Assembly (NCBI GenBank): GCA_021324655.1
Contig: JAJPIP010000007.1
Span: forward strand, 1-35,202
Origin: Pseudomonadota bacterium
Lineage (GTDB): Bacteria; Chloroflexota; UBA5177
Length of the DNA stretch: 35,202 nucleotides
Direction: 5' to 3'
Within the stretch, counting starts at the first letter, position 1, and each line of letters begins with the position of its first letter. This document shows, piece after piece, positions 25,076-32,584 of the stretch. The notes under the pieces were generated by a model, which searched no databases, was not told the origin of the DNA, and saw only the letters and a list, made by a program, of their open reading frames with translations. The position numbers and the translations under genes were made by a program.

Positions 25076-26010
25076 GTGGGAGCAATACCGTCGACCACGG
25101 CCAGTAGATCCTCGCGCGTGCTCCAGATGAAGTCGCCGGCGTACGTCTGGGCGAGGGCCGCCAGGGTGGTGCCGCAGGCGAGCCCGTAGTCGGTGTCACG
25201 CTCGTGCCGGCCGAAGAGAAAGCCGGCGCAGAAGGCGTCGCCGCGTCCAATCCGATCGATCTCCACACCGGCAATCGCGGGCCGGTGATGAATCTCCCCG
25301 TCCCAGGCCCAGGCGCCTTCGTCGCCCGCGGTCAGGACGATCGTCAGACGCGGGTATCGGTCGGCGAGAGATGTCAGCTGCTGTTCCGGGGTTCCGTCGA
25401 CACCCAGCACGGCCGATGCGTCGGCTGCCGGCACGAAGAAGAGATCAACCTGCGGGAGGATGTGCTCGGAGAATCGCCTGGCCTCGGCCGGGGTCCACAG
25501 CTTGGCCCGATAGTTGAGATCGTAGGAGATCGCGATCTGGCGCGTCGCCGCGGCACTTATGAGCTCCCGGACGGCGGACGCCGCGCCGGACGAGAGGGCG
25601 GGCGTGATTCCGGTGACATGCAGGAGGTCGGCTCCGTCCAGGACGGCCGGATCAATCTCGTCCGCCCGTATCTCTGCGAAGGCGGAGTTTGCGCGGTCGT
25701 AAATGACGTTGAGCGGCCGCGGCGGCACGCCCGACTCGACGAAATACAGGCCGACGCGTCCGTGGTCGGTCCAGATTATGTGAGAGGTATCGACCCCATG
25801 CGCGCGGACCCGGCCGGCGATGCGGCGGCCGAGCGCATTCGACGGCAGGCGTGATAGCCAGACCGACTCACAGCCGAGTCGAGCCAGGGCGACGGCGACG
25901 TTGGCCTCGGCCCCGGCTGTCTCGACGAGATACTCCTCGGCCTTCTCGAGAGATGAATCGCGTGGCGGCGAGAGCCGGAGCATCGCCTCGCCGAAGGTGA
26001 CTACTCGCAC
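25063..26010 (-). CDS. PfkB-family sugar kinase, 2-keto-3-deoxygluconate kinase-like
   Basis: A 315-residue ribokinase/PfkB-fold kinase. It begins VVTFGEAMLRLSPP, has the substrate loop GAEANVAVALARLG, the DLNYRAKLW segment characteristic of KDG kinases, and the catalytic GRGDAF with Asp258 in the anion hole. It would phosphorylate 2-keto-3-deoxygluconate or a related keto-deoxy acid to feed the adjacent KDPG aldolase. Start is GTG at 26010 with GGAGG upstream. The gene is convergent with the aldolase gene, with 13 bp of overlapping coding ends. A 15-base palindrome-like site 29 bp upstream may be its operator. Confidence 0.9.
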   Translation of the reverse strand: MRVVTFGEAMLRLSPPRDSSLEKAEEYLVETAGAEANVAVALARLGCESVWLSRLPSNALGRRIAGRVRAHGVDTSHIIWTDHGRVGLYFVESGVPPRPLNVIYDRANSAFAEIRADEIDPAVLDGADLLHVTGITPALSSGAASAVRELISAAATRQIAISYDLNYRAKLWTPAEARRFSEHILPQVDLFFVPAADASAVLGVDGTPEQQLTSLADRYPRLTIVLTAGDEGAWAWDGEIHHRPAIAGVEIDRIGRGDAFCAGFLFGRHERDTDYGLACGTTLAALAQTYAGDFIWSTREDLLAVVDGIAPTHRR

Positions 26011-26038
26011 GCCTCTGCCCTCCGACTTCGAGTTGTGT

Positions 26039-26053
26039 CAGATGAATTATCTG
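26039..26053. promoter_or_regulatory. Candidate operator upstream of the sugar-acid kinase
   Basis: CAGATgAaTtATCTG is an inverted repeat with six of seven matched pairs around a central base, in the 123-bp space between the kinase and the divergent phosphoesterase gene. It overlaps a GATAAT sequence on the minus strand that could be a -10 element. No -35 partner is clear. Confidence 0.4.
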
Positions 26054-26122
26054 GTCTGCATCGGGCTAGCCCCCATGCACAAGGTCTCCATGCGGGTGAG
26101 CCCGCCGCTTGCGGACTACGCG

Positions 26123-26128
26123 TAGAGT
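26123..26128 (+). promoter_or_regulatory. Possible -10 element of the phosphoesterase gene
   Basis: TAGAGT lies 5 nt before the ATG at 26134 and matches the leaderless layout at 767-772. It is partly inside the 10-bp palindrome CTACGCGTAG (26116-26125). No -35 is recognisable. Confidence 0.35.
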
Positions 26129-26133
26129 AGGGC

Positions 26134-27945
26134 ATGTCGGCATGGCCCGCGCGCGACACTCTCCCCGCCCATTACCTTTTCGCGGCCTTCGCCGTGGTGC
26201 TGGCCGTGGTGACCATCCTCTGTGCGTCGGTCATCTCCGCCGCCACGGCGGGGCGGGAACAAGCGCCGGCCGCTCGCTACCCCATCCGGCATATCGTGAT
26301 CATCGACAAAGAGAACCGCAGCTTCGACGAACTGTTTGCCTTCTTCCCACATGCCGACGGGGCACGGAGGGCGCGGCTGCGCGACGGGAAAATCGTGCGA
26401 CTCGGCCGGACTCCCGACCACACGCTCCTCGACATTGGTCACGCCGGCTCGGCGGCGGCGCTCGCCATCGATCACGGCAGGATGGATGGCTTCAATCTGC
26501 TGCCCGGTGCGATGCAGGACGGCCACGACATCGCCCTGACCGCACTCCATCCCTCCGAGATCCCCGCGTACTGGGCCTATGCGCGCCACTTCACGCTGGA
26601 CGATCACTTCTTCTCCACCATCGTCGGCCCAAGCTTTCCCAACCATCTGGTCACCATCGCCGCCTCCTCCGCCAACACCATCGACAACCCGCGGGGCCAA
26701 ACTTATCACTCGTGGGGCTGTGATTCCGGGCCAAACACGGTGATCCCCGCCATCAACCCGCACACCGGCCGCCCCTACCTGACGAAGCCCTGCTTCAATC
26801 TGAGGACGATGGCGGACACCTTCCAGGCCCACCACATCTCCTGGCGGTACTACGCGCCGGGAGTGTATCGCTCAGGGTACATCTGGGATTCGTTCGACGC
26901 GATTCGTCCCATCCGATACTCGCGCCTCTGGAAAACCAATGCCGACTATCCAAACACCAGGTTCGTGCCCGACGCCCTCGCGGGCCGACTGCCGGCAGTC
27001 AGCTGGCTGGTGACGTCGGCCCAGCAGAGCGAGCACCCACCGTACAGCATGTGCGTCGGCGAAAACTGGACGGTGCGGCAGATCAACGCCGTGATGCGTG
27101 GACCGGACTGGAACTCAACGCTGATCGTGTTGACCTGGGATGATTTTGGCGGCTTCTACGATAACCTGGCGCCGCCGCGGCAGGACTATATCAGCCTGGG
27201 GCCGCGGGTTCCGACGCTCATCATCTCACCGTACGCGCGGCCGCATCACGTCGATCACCACGAAATGGAATTCGACTCTATCCTCAAATTCATCGAGCAG
27301 GACTTCCATCTGCCGGCGCTCACCCATCGCGATCGGACGGCGCGCTCGCTCCTCACCTCCCTCAACTTCAAGGAGCGGCCGCTCCGTCCGTTCCTGCTCC
27401 GGACCCGGGTGTGCCCCAAAGCCGACTATCACATTCACACGGGGGTCGCCGGGACCATCGTCCGCATCGAACGACGGCAGGGGCTGCGTCAAGTCCTGGT
27501 ACGCGTCAGAGGCGGCAATATCGTGACGCTCATCGTCGGCCCGTCAACGCTGTTTGAGATGATGACCCGCCATCGGTATCAGGTGTCTCTCGGCGATTTC
27601 CGCGTGGGCGATCGCATCGTCAGTTCCTCCAGACCCGACCAGCAGCGCGCTCTCGTCTACGGCGCCGGCACCATCCGCGACCTCAATCTCCGGTGGTTCG
27701 GGCCCAGGGTCGGACGCATCACCGACATCGGTCAACTCGGGCACACCCTCATAGTGCGGATCGGCCACACCACATTGCTGGTCGACATCGGGAAACGGAC
27801 GCGCATCATGCGTCGGAATAGGCACCGCGGGTCAGTCGCCGATCTCGTTGCAGGGGACGTGGTAAGCGTGACAGGTATCGAGAACACCCGGCTGAAAGAG
27901 ATCACGATGACAACGGTGATCCGGCAGGTGGCTTCGCCGCGATAA
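26134..27945 (+). CDS. Secreted phosphoesterase (phospholipase C/acid phosphatase family)
   Basis: A 603-residue exported protein. Residues about 14-37 form a hydrophobic signal/anchor ([20 protein letters not shown]). The catalytic domain (about 48-420) has the PF04185-type motifs: [10 protein letters not shown] with the metal-binding Glu-Asn, the GPSFPNHL loop and [11 protein letters not shown] with the metal-binding Asp pair. After about 430 there are two tandem beta-rich modules of about 75 residues ([10 protein letters not shown]... and [10 protein letters not shown]...), similar to DUF5666-like repeats. These resemble each other and probably form OB-like barrels. The family includes phospholipases C and acid phosphatases acting outside the membrane, so it may release phosphate or glycerol from lipids. 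It is monocistronic and is followed by two hairpins. Confidence 0.85.
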   Translation: MSAWPARDTLPAHYLFAAFAVVLAVVTILCASVISAATAGREQAPAARYPIRHIVIIDKENRSFDELFAFFPHADGARRARLRDGKIVRLGRTPDHTLLDIGHAGSAAALAIDHGRMDGFNLLPGAMQDGHDIALTALHPSEIPAYWAYARHFTLDDHFFSTIVGPSFPNHLVTIAASSANTIDNPRGQTYHSWGCDSGPNTVIPAINPHTGRPYLTKPCFNLRTMADTFQAHHISWRYYAPGVYRSGYIWDSFDAIRPIRYSRLWKTNADYPNTRFVPDALAGRLPAVSWLVTSAQQSEHPPYSMCVGENWTVRQINAVMRGPDWNSTLIVLTWDDFGGFYDNLAPPRQDYISLGPRVPTLIISPYARPHHVDHHEMEFDSILKFIEQDFHLPALTHRDRTARSLLTSLNFKERPLRPFLLRTRVCPKADYHIHTGVAGTIVRIERRQGLRQVLVRVRGGNIVTLIVGPSTLFEMMTRHRYQVSLGDFRVGDRIVSSSRPDQQRALVYGAGTIRDLNLRWFGPRVGRITDIGQLGHTLIVRIGHTTLLVDIGKRTRIMRRNRHRGSVADLVAGDVVSVTGIENTRLKEITMTTVIRQVASPR

Positions 27946-27991
27946 GTGGGTTCCTCCGCCGAGCACGAGAACGAACCGGTCAAGCTCCATC

Positions 27992-28009
27992 CCGGCTCGG
28001 CGGAGCCGG
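27992..28009 (+). terminator. Hairpin after the phosphoesterase gene
   Basis: CCGGCTC (27992-27998) and GAGCCGG (28003-28009) form a perfect 7-bp stem with a 4-nt loop 46 bp after the stop. No T-tract follows. Confidence 0.4.
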
Positions 28010-28063
28010 CCGGGAAGGGCGGTGTCCGAGGATGTCCGGCACCGGGAACGGAAGAGGAAGTCT

Positions 28064-28095
28064 GGGGGAGCGCACCGCGTCATTGCCGCTCCCCC
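28064..28095. terminator. Strong 9-bp hairpin in the phosphoesterase-GH3 gap
   Basis: GGGGGAGCG (28064-28072) and CGCTCCCCC (28087-28095) pair perfectly across a 14-nt loop. A T-tract is missing. It may be a second terminator of the phosphoesterase transcript or part of the leader of the next gene. Confidence 0.4.
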
Positions 28096-28329
28096 GGATA
28101 TCGGAGGAAGAGATGCCCGGTCGGCAGACGGCCCATCCAGGCCACGTCCGTTGTCTTCATCATGCGCCTCCCGCATGGGAGGTCCATGGGAGTCGGTTGA
28201 GAAAACTCTCACGAACCATCTCCCGCGGTCGGGGGCGAGGCGGTGCGGCGCTCTGACCGGGACTGCTAAGCTGTCTCACATTGGGGCGACAGACGATGGG
28301 CACAAGCAGCCGGTATTGAGGGCCGGTCT

Positions 28330-29436
28330 ATGACAGTGAATCGGCGACGTTTTCTTCTCACCGGTACGGCGCTGGCGGCGTCGGCGGTTGTCCGGAATCC
28401 CTTTCGGGCGCTCGCCTCACCGCGGGCTCCCCAAACCCTGGAGGAAAAGGTCGGCCAGCTGTTTGTCGTCAGCCTGCAGGGGACGACGCCGCACAGCGCG
28501 TTCCTCTCATCCCTGCAGCGCCATCGCTTTGGCGGCGTCATTCTCTACGCCAACAATTATGCGTCGCCGGCGCAGTTGCGGACACTGCTGGGCACCGTGC
28601 AGCGTGCGTCGCCTTTCCCCCTGCTGATCTGCACCGATCAGGAGGGCGGCGCGGTTATCCGCTTCCGGAACGGCGTCCATACCTTCCCCTCCGAAGCCGA
28701 TTATGGCCGCATCGGCTCGACGGCCAGAGTGTACGCCGATGCCGCGACCACCGCGCACGACCTGCGCGCTCTCGGCCTTACCCTGAATCTGGCGCCGGTC
28801 GTCGACGTGCTCAGCAATGCGAAGAGTCCGATCGGGACGCGGTCCTACGGTCCAAACCCGCAGCTCGACGCGGCCCTCAGCGTCGCCGCCATCCAGGGCT
28901 ATCAACAGCATCGTCTCGCCGCGACCGCCAAGCACTTCATCGGGCTCGGACATACCTCAATCGACTCGCACCAAACCCTCCCCACGGTGAAGCGATCGCT
29001 GGCGCAGTTGGCGGCGGTCGATCTGGTGCCCTTTCGCGCCGCGATCGCCGCCGGAGTGTCGACCATTCTGGTCGCTCACGTGGCACTGCCGGCGATTGAT
29101 CCGATCTACCGCCCGGCCTCGCTCTCGCCGGTGATCATCAAGCACATCATCCGCAACTATCTCGGCTTCAGGGGTGTTGTGATGACGGATAGCCTGGCGA
29201 TGGGGGCAATCAACGGCATCGGAACCCCCGAGGCGGCGGTGCAGGCGCTGGCAGCCGGCGCCGATATCTTGCTCATCGCCTCGAACCAGGATATTCCGGG
29301 TGGCGTGATCGACGACGCGGTCAACCAGGTGGTCGCAGCGGTGCGGGCCGGCCGTATTTCAGAGAGTCGTGTCGACCGTTCGGTGGCCCGCATCCTCGCC
29401 CTCAAACGTGCCTACCCTCCGGCTGTTTTGGGCTAG
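28330..29436 (+). CDS. Tat-exported glycoside hydrolase family 3 protein, NagZ-like
   Basis: A 368-residue exported hydrolase. The N-terminus is a twin-arginine signal (NRRRFLLTG, hydrophobic stretch, ALA-type cleavage near residue 29). The GH3 barrel has TDQEGGAVIRF (substrate-binding Asp/Glu), the KHFIGLGHTSIDSH loop with the His of DSH as acid/base (residues 201-214), and the nucleophile Asp287 in VVMTDSLAMGAI. It lacks the second GH3 sandwich domain, as expected of beta-N-acetylhexosaminidase NagZ. The loop normally reads KHFPGHGDT; here the P, H and D are replaced, so the substrate may differ. It should cut GlcNAc or related residues from peptidoglycan outside the cell. The gene stands alone. 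Confidence 0.87.
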   Translation: MTVNRRRFLLTGTALAASAVVRNPFRALASPRAPQTLEEKVGQLFVVSLQGTTPHSAFLSSLQRHRFGGVILYANNYASPAQLRTLLGTVQRASPFPLLICTDQEGGAVIRFRNGVHTFPSEADYGRIGSTARVYADAATTAHDLRALGLTLNLAPVVDVLSNAKSPIGTRSYGPNPQLDAALSVAAIQGYQQHRLAATAKHFIGLGHTSIDSHQTLPTVKRSLAQLAAVDLVPFRAAIAAGVSTILVAHVALPAIDPIYRPASLSPVIIKHIIRNYLGFRGVVMTDSLAMGAINGIGTPEAAVQALAAGADILLIASNQDIPGGVIDDAVNQVVAAVRAGRISESRVDRSVARILALKRAYPPAVLG

Positions 29437-29569
29437 CGAGCACGGACCCGATCGAGCCGCGCCGCCAGTTTTGCCGGAAACGGGAAGCGCCGCTCGGCGG
29501 CAAGGAAGGTACCGAACAAGCGGTTGTCGGCTGGAGCCGAGGACGAGACGCCAGAGCGGCTTGCCGTTA

Positions 29570-29598
29570 TTGACGACAGATAGCTCCCGGTGTATGTT
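29570..29598 (+). promoter_or_regulatory. Promoter of the sulfite oxidase-like operon
   Basis: TTGACG (29570-29575), a 17-bp spacer and TATGTT (29593-29598). The -10 lies 12 nt before the ATG at 29611, so the transcript should have a very short leader. This rules out the upstream ATG at 29590, which would overlap the promoter. Confidence 0.6.
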
Positions 29599-29610
29599 GA
29601 GACCCCACCC

Positions 29611-30222
29611 ATGTGTGCCAGGATCATCAGCCGAGGATTTCGCGGTCGACGGCGCGAGCCGGAGGAGAGCGGGCGCCTACCGCCCGGGCAGTACCTGGTG
29701 CACGACTTTCCCGTGCTCTCCGCGGGACCAACTCCCCACACTCCTCTCGACCAGTGGGACTTCTCGCTGAGCGGCGAGATCGACGCGCCCAGGCAGTGGA
29801 GCTGGGAGGAGTTCCGGGCCTTGCCTGCCGAGACGATCACGCGTGACATTCACTGCGTGACGCGGTGGTCGAAGTTCGACACGGTCTGGGAAGGTGTCTC
29901 CATCGATACCCTGCTGGACGGGGTTGAGACCACGGCAGAGTATGTCATCGCTTTCTGCGACGGCGGGTAAACGGCCAATCTCCCGCTGGATGACGTCACG
30001 GGCGGGAAGGCGTGGATCGCGTTCGCCTACGGCGGCCAACTGCTCCCACCGGAACACGGCGGACCGGCCCGTCTGCTGGTCCCTCATCTCTATCTCTGGA
30101 AGAGCGCCAAATGGGTGCGAGGGTTGCGGTTGAGGGCGGCCGACGAACCGGGCTTCTGGGAGTCGGTCGGCTATCACAATCGAGGAGATCCGTGGCAGGA
30201 ACAGCGGTACTGGGGCGACTGA
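29611..30222 (+). pseudogene. Sulfite oxidase-like molybdopterin oxidoreductase, interrupted by an in-frame TAA
   Basis: The frame from ATG 29611 to TGA 30220-30222 would encode about 203 residues, the normal length of small actinobacterial-type sulfite oxidase-like proteins. The start MCARIISRGFRGRRRE, LPPGQYLVHDFPVLSAGPTP and the molybdenum-ligand Cys in DIHCVTRWSKFDT are intact. Codon 120 (29968-29970) is TAA in DGG-stop-TANLPL, where relatives have Tyr (GGYTTNLPL), so a single TAC/TAT-to-TAA change explains it. The frame resumes cleanly with GGKAWIAFAYGG, PEHGGPARLLVPHLY, WKSAKWVRGL and GYHNRGDPW. No start codon allows re-initiation. Either a real nonsense mutation or a base-call error. 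The downstream reductase starts at 30192, overlapping this frame by 31 bp, and shares its promoter. Confidence 0.85.
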
Positions 30223-30944
30223 CCTGGCAGGTCGGCGAGGTGACGGGGACACGGACGGAGACGCCCCGCACGCGAAGTCTGATCGTTGATCTGCCGCATT
30301 GGCCGGGACATCGTGCCGGGCAACATGTCGACATCCGTCTGACCGCGGAGGACGGATACCAGGCGGTGCGGAGCTATTCCATCGCCTCTCCTCCCGAGGA
30401 CAGCCAGGTCGAGGTCACGGTGGAACGCCTCGATGACGGCGAGGTGTCACCGTACCTCGTCGACGAGGCGCAGCCGGGCGATCAACTCGAGTTCCGTGGT
30501 CCCGTCGGCGGGTACTTCGTGTGGGATGTCTCGCGCGGTGGACCGTTGTTTCTGGTTGCCGGAGGCTCGGGTATCGTACCACTCATGTCGATGATCCGCC
30601 ACCGTCAGGCGCGGCACAGCGACATTCCCCTCACGCTGCTGTACTCGGTGCGTGCGCCGCAGGACGTCATCTACCGTGCCGAGCTGGACCGCCTGGCGCC
30701 CGACGGGGTGACGATCGCCTATACCTTCACGCGGGAACAGCCGGAGGACTGGACCGGCTTCGCACGGCGCATCGACCGCGATCTGCTGAGGGAGGCGGCA
30801 CCGCCCCTCAACACACGCCCCCTTGTGTATGTCTGCGGTCCCACTCCGTTCGTGGAAACGGCGGCCGGTCTTCTGGTGGAGCTCGGCTACGACGCGGGGA
30901 GGATCTATACGGAGCGCTTCGGCGCCACCGGGAGGGAGCGATGA
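30192..30944 (+). CDS. FAD/NAD(P)-binding ferredoxin reductase-type oxidoreductase
   Basis: A 250-residue flavoprotein reductase. It has the FAD-binding RSYSIASPP (FNR-type RxYS), the GDQLEFRGPVGGYF strand, the NAD(P) loop VAGGSGIVPLMSMIRH and the late YVCGPTPFVE, which mark the ferredoxin-NADP reductase family without a [2Fe-2S] domain. It would pass electrons from NAD(P)H to, or from, the sulfite oxidase-like partner in the same operon. Start is GTG 30192, with GAGGAG 4 nt upstream; the frame is open back to 30012, but that part is a shadow of the upstream gene. Its stop overlaps the ATG of the DUF6510 gene (ATGA). Confidence 0.88.
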   Translation: MAGTAVLGRLTWQVGEVTGTRTETPRTRSLIVDLPHWPGHRAGQHVDIRLTAEDGYQAVRSYSIASPPEDSQVEVTVERLDDGEVSPYLVDEAQPGDQLEFRGPVGGYFVWDVSRGGPLFLVAGGSGIVPLMSMIRHRQARHSDIPLTLLYSVRAPQDVIYRAELDRLAPDGVTIAYTFTREQPEDWTGFARRIDRDLLREAAPPLNTRPLVYVCGPTPFVETAAGLLVELGYDAGRIYTERFGATGRER

Positions 30945-31204
30945 ACGATCATTCGCTGGACGGAAATGCGATGGCAGGTCTCCTCGGGGAAATCTTCCCT
31001 TTCGAGATGACCTCCGTGCGTGCCCTCTGTGCCGGGTGTGGTGCCATGGAAGCCCTGGGCCGCGAGAGCGTCTATGCCGATGCCCCGGGCATGGTGATGC
31101 GCTGCCTCCACTGTGAGGCGATCCTCATTCGCGCTGTGGAGGGCGGCGGCCGCATCTGGATAGATATGCGCGGCGTGGCCTGCCTGCAGGTACACGGCGA
31201 GTAG
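30941..31204 (+). CDS. DUF6510-family small zinc-ribbon-like protein
   Basis: An 87-residue protein of unknown function. Two CxxC pairs (CAGC near 31-34 and CLHC near 55-58) suggest a zinc ribbon or metal site. It ends with the hydrophobic ILIRAVEGGGRIWIDMRGVACLQV. This matches the DUF6510 proteins that accompany small sulfite oxidase-like and FNR-like genes in Actinobacteria and related phyla. GGAGG lies before the ATG. The four-base ATGA overlap ties its translation to the reductase. Its role in the redox pair is unknown. Confidence 0.85.
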   Translation: MNDHSLDGNAMAGLLGEIFPFEMTSVRALCAGCGAMEALGRESVYADAPGMVMRCLHCEAILIRAVEGGGRIWIDMRGVACLQVHGE

Positions 31205-31223
31205 CCGCGCTGCTCGGCGGGCA

Positions 31224-31250
31224 GGCCGGGATCCCAGCGGAACCCCGGCC
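31224..31250. terminator. Hairpin between convergent DUF6510 and PadR genes
   Basis: GGCCGGG (31224-31230) and CCCGGCC (31244-31250) form a perfect 7-bp stem with a 13-nt loop, 20 bp after the DUF6510 stop and 16 bp before the PadR stop. No T-tract, so its strength is doubtful. Confidence 0.4.
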
Positions 31251-31265
31251 CGGGAGCATCGGCTC

Positions 31266-31913
31266 CTACACCATATCGTCACGCGAGGTCGGCTGGTCGC
31301 GCACAATCGCCTCGATCTCACCTCCGGCGCGGGCAATGACCTCACGCACGCGGCGCAGCTTCTCGGCATCGCGGAATCCCCCCGCCGCCGCTTCCGAGAA
31401 GAGTGTCTGGCCGATGTGCCGAACCTCTTCCGCCAATCCGCGCAGCTCGGGTGTCAAGGCCGGCCCCCACCACTCGGCCATGCGCGAACGCACGTCCTCC
31501 ATGGTATCCGCCCGCTCCCTGAGGAACGCGCGGCCCTCGTCGGTGATGGTATAGACACGCTTGCCGTCCTGCTCGCGGCTCGTGACAAAGCCCTGATCCT
31601 CGAGCAGCTGCAGCGTTGGGTAGACGGAACCGGCACTCGGACTGTAGAAGCCGTGGAACCGCTCCTCGAGGGCGCGGATGATGTCGTAGCCGTGGCGGGG
31701 TCCGTCCTGCAGGAGATCGAGGATGACGTACTTGAGGTCTCCGCGGCCGAAGCGGCGTCCGCCGCGGGGCGGACCAAACCCCCATGGACCTCGTCCACCG
31801 AAGGGGGGCCCTCCTCCGTGATGACGAGCAAAGGCGACGAGCGCGAGGGCGAGGGGAGCGAATTTCAGGCCCCGCCGGCGATGGTAGGGATGGTAGGGAT
31901 GAGCGGCAATCAT
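31266..31913 (-). CDS. PadR-family transcriptional regulator
   Basis: A 215-residue PadR regulator. Residues about 1-58 are an unusual extension rich in His and Gly (MIAAHPYHPYHRRRG, then GGGPPFGGRGPWGFGPPRGG). The winged HTH begins GRGDLKYVILDLLQDGPRHGYDIIRALEERF and continues through SPSAGSVYPTLQLLEDQGFVTSREQDGKRVYTITDEGR. A helical dimerisation region follows. AAGGAG lies 8 nt before the ATG. The gene follows the small membrane protein by 30 bp in a single operon, so it probably represses its own promoter (32350-32378), where a CGATATATCG palindrome lies at the start of transcription. Confidence 0.93.
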   Translation of the reverse strand: MIAAHPYHPYHRRRGLKFAPLALALVAFARHHGGGPPFGGRGPWGFGPPRGGRRFGRGDLKYVILDLLQDGPRHGYDIIRALEERFHGFYSPSAGSVYPTLQLLEDQGFVTSREQDGKRVYTITDEGRAFLRERADTMEDVRSRMAEWWGPALTPELRGLAEEVRHIGQTLFSEAAAGGFRDAEKLRRVREVIARAGGEIEAIVRDQPTSRDDMV

Positions 31914-31943
31914 GCTGGTACTCCTTGTGAGGCGATGAAGTGC

Positions 31944-32312
31944 TTACCGGTACAGGCGGCGCGGTCTCCAGACGAAGAACCGCAGCGCCAGGAACATGAG
32001 AACGACGAACAGGAAGACCGGCAGATGGGCAAACCCCGCGGCGAAGGCGAGGGCTCGGACCGCCATCATGAGGACCGCAACCACCAGCACGATGGAAACG
32101 ACTCCCCGAAGTGGAAATGGGAACCCGCCGCGAGGCGGAGACGAGATCGGAGCCGGCGATCTCCCCGCATTCCGCGGCACGAGCTGGTAACCGGACTCAA
32201 GCCGGTCGAGAAAAACGTCGGTCAGATGGTCACGCTCCTCCTCGGACAACTCGGGCGCGGCCGCGACCATCGCCCGCAGGTCATCGCGCAGATCCTCACG
32301 TGCCGCCGTCAT
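31944..32312 (-). CDS. Small membrane protein, partner of PadR
   Basis: A 122-residue protein. An acidic helical N-terminus (REDLRDDLRAMVAAAPELSEEERDHLTDVFLDRLESG) is followed by a Pro-rich linker and two closely spaced transmembrane segments (VVSIVLVVAVLMMAVRALAFAAGF and LPVFLFVVLMFLALRFFVW) ending in a basic RPRRLYR tail. It is not recognised. Membrane proteins with this helical N-terminus often pair with PadR regulators, whose targets are frequently membrane-stress or efflux genes. ATG 32312 is chosen for GAGGAGG 6 nt upstream; the longer frame runs through the promoter. Confidence 0.8.
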   Translation of the reverse strand: MTAAREDLRDDLRAMVAAAPELSEEERDHLTDVFLDRLESGYQLVPRNAGRSPAPISSPPRGGFPFPLRGVVSIVLVVAVLMMAVRALAFAAGFAHLPVFLFVVLMFLALRFFVWRPRRLYR

Positions 32313-32338
32313 GGAACACCTCCTCGTTCGACCTATCA

Positions 32339-32348
32339 CGATATATCG
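32339..32348. promoter_or_regulatory. Palindrome CGATATATCG, candidate PadR operator
   Basis: A perfect 10-bp palindrome lies directly downstream of the -10 hexamer of the minus-strand promoter and over the predicted transcription start. AT-rich palindromes at this position are typical of PadR autorepression sites. Confidence 0.5.
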
Positions 32349-32349
32349 C

Positions 32350-32378
32350 ATTATAGCGCCCATCCCGAGACGTGTCGA
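32350..32378 (-). promoter_or_regulatory. Promoter of the membrane protein/PadR operon
   Basis: TCGACA (32378-32373), a 17-bp spacer and the perfect -10 TATAAT (32355-32350) on the minus strand. The predicted leader is about 30 nt with a GAGGAGG site. Confidence 0.7.
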
Positions 32379-32401
32379 CCTAGACAATTGGCTAGGTGCG
32401 C

Positions 32402-32444
32402 GGGAGGATGCCGTGGGCCGTGGTCGGTCTCACGGCATCCTCCC
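32402..32444. terminator. 14-bp perfect hairpin
   Basis: GGGAGGATGCCGTG (32402-32415) and CACGGCATCCTCCC (32431-32444) pair without mismatch across a 15-nt loop. It lies between the terminator of the secreted-protein gene and the PadR promoter. There is no T-tract on either strand, so this may be a back-up terminator or a structured RNA. Confidence 0.5.
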
Positions 32445-32511
32445 CGTAAGGTGACCGCCCTCAGGTCCGGCCCGCCGAGGGACGGGACAGGACCGCTGCG
32501 CTACAGAAATG

Positions 32512-32559
32512 ACTCGCCCCTGCCGGGGCTCACGTGGAGCCCGCGCAACAGGGGCGAGT
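32512..32559 (-). terminator. Intrinsic terminator of the secreted-protein gene
   Basis: An 11-bp perfect stem (ACTCGCCCCTG 32512-32522; CAGGGGCGAGT 32549-32559) encloses a second stem, GGGCTC-ACGTG-GAGCCC (32526-32542). On the minus strand the stem is followed by CATTTCTG, and it lies 26 bp after the stop of the minus-strand gene at 32585. Confidence 0.7.
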
Positions 32560-32584
32560 GCTTAGTTCGATGTGAGAGGCGCGG

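Larger units (their letters stand above)
27946..28329. other. 384-bp intergenic region with hairpins
   Basis: No supported gene. Contents: a 7-bp-stem hairpin at 27992-28009, a 9-bp-stem hairpin at 28064-28095, a short CCTCCC-GCAT-GGGAGG hairpin at 28166-28181 and the leader of the GH3 gene. No clear -35/-10 pair is seen. Confidence 0.5.
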
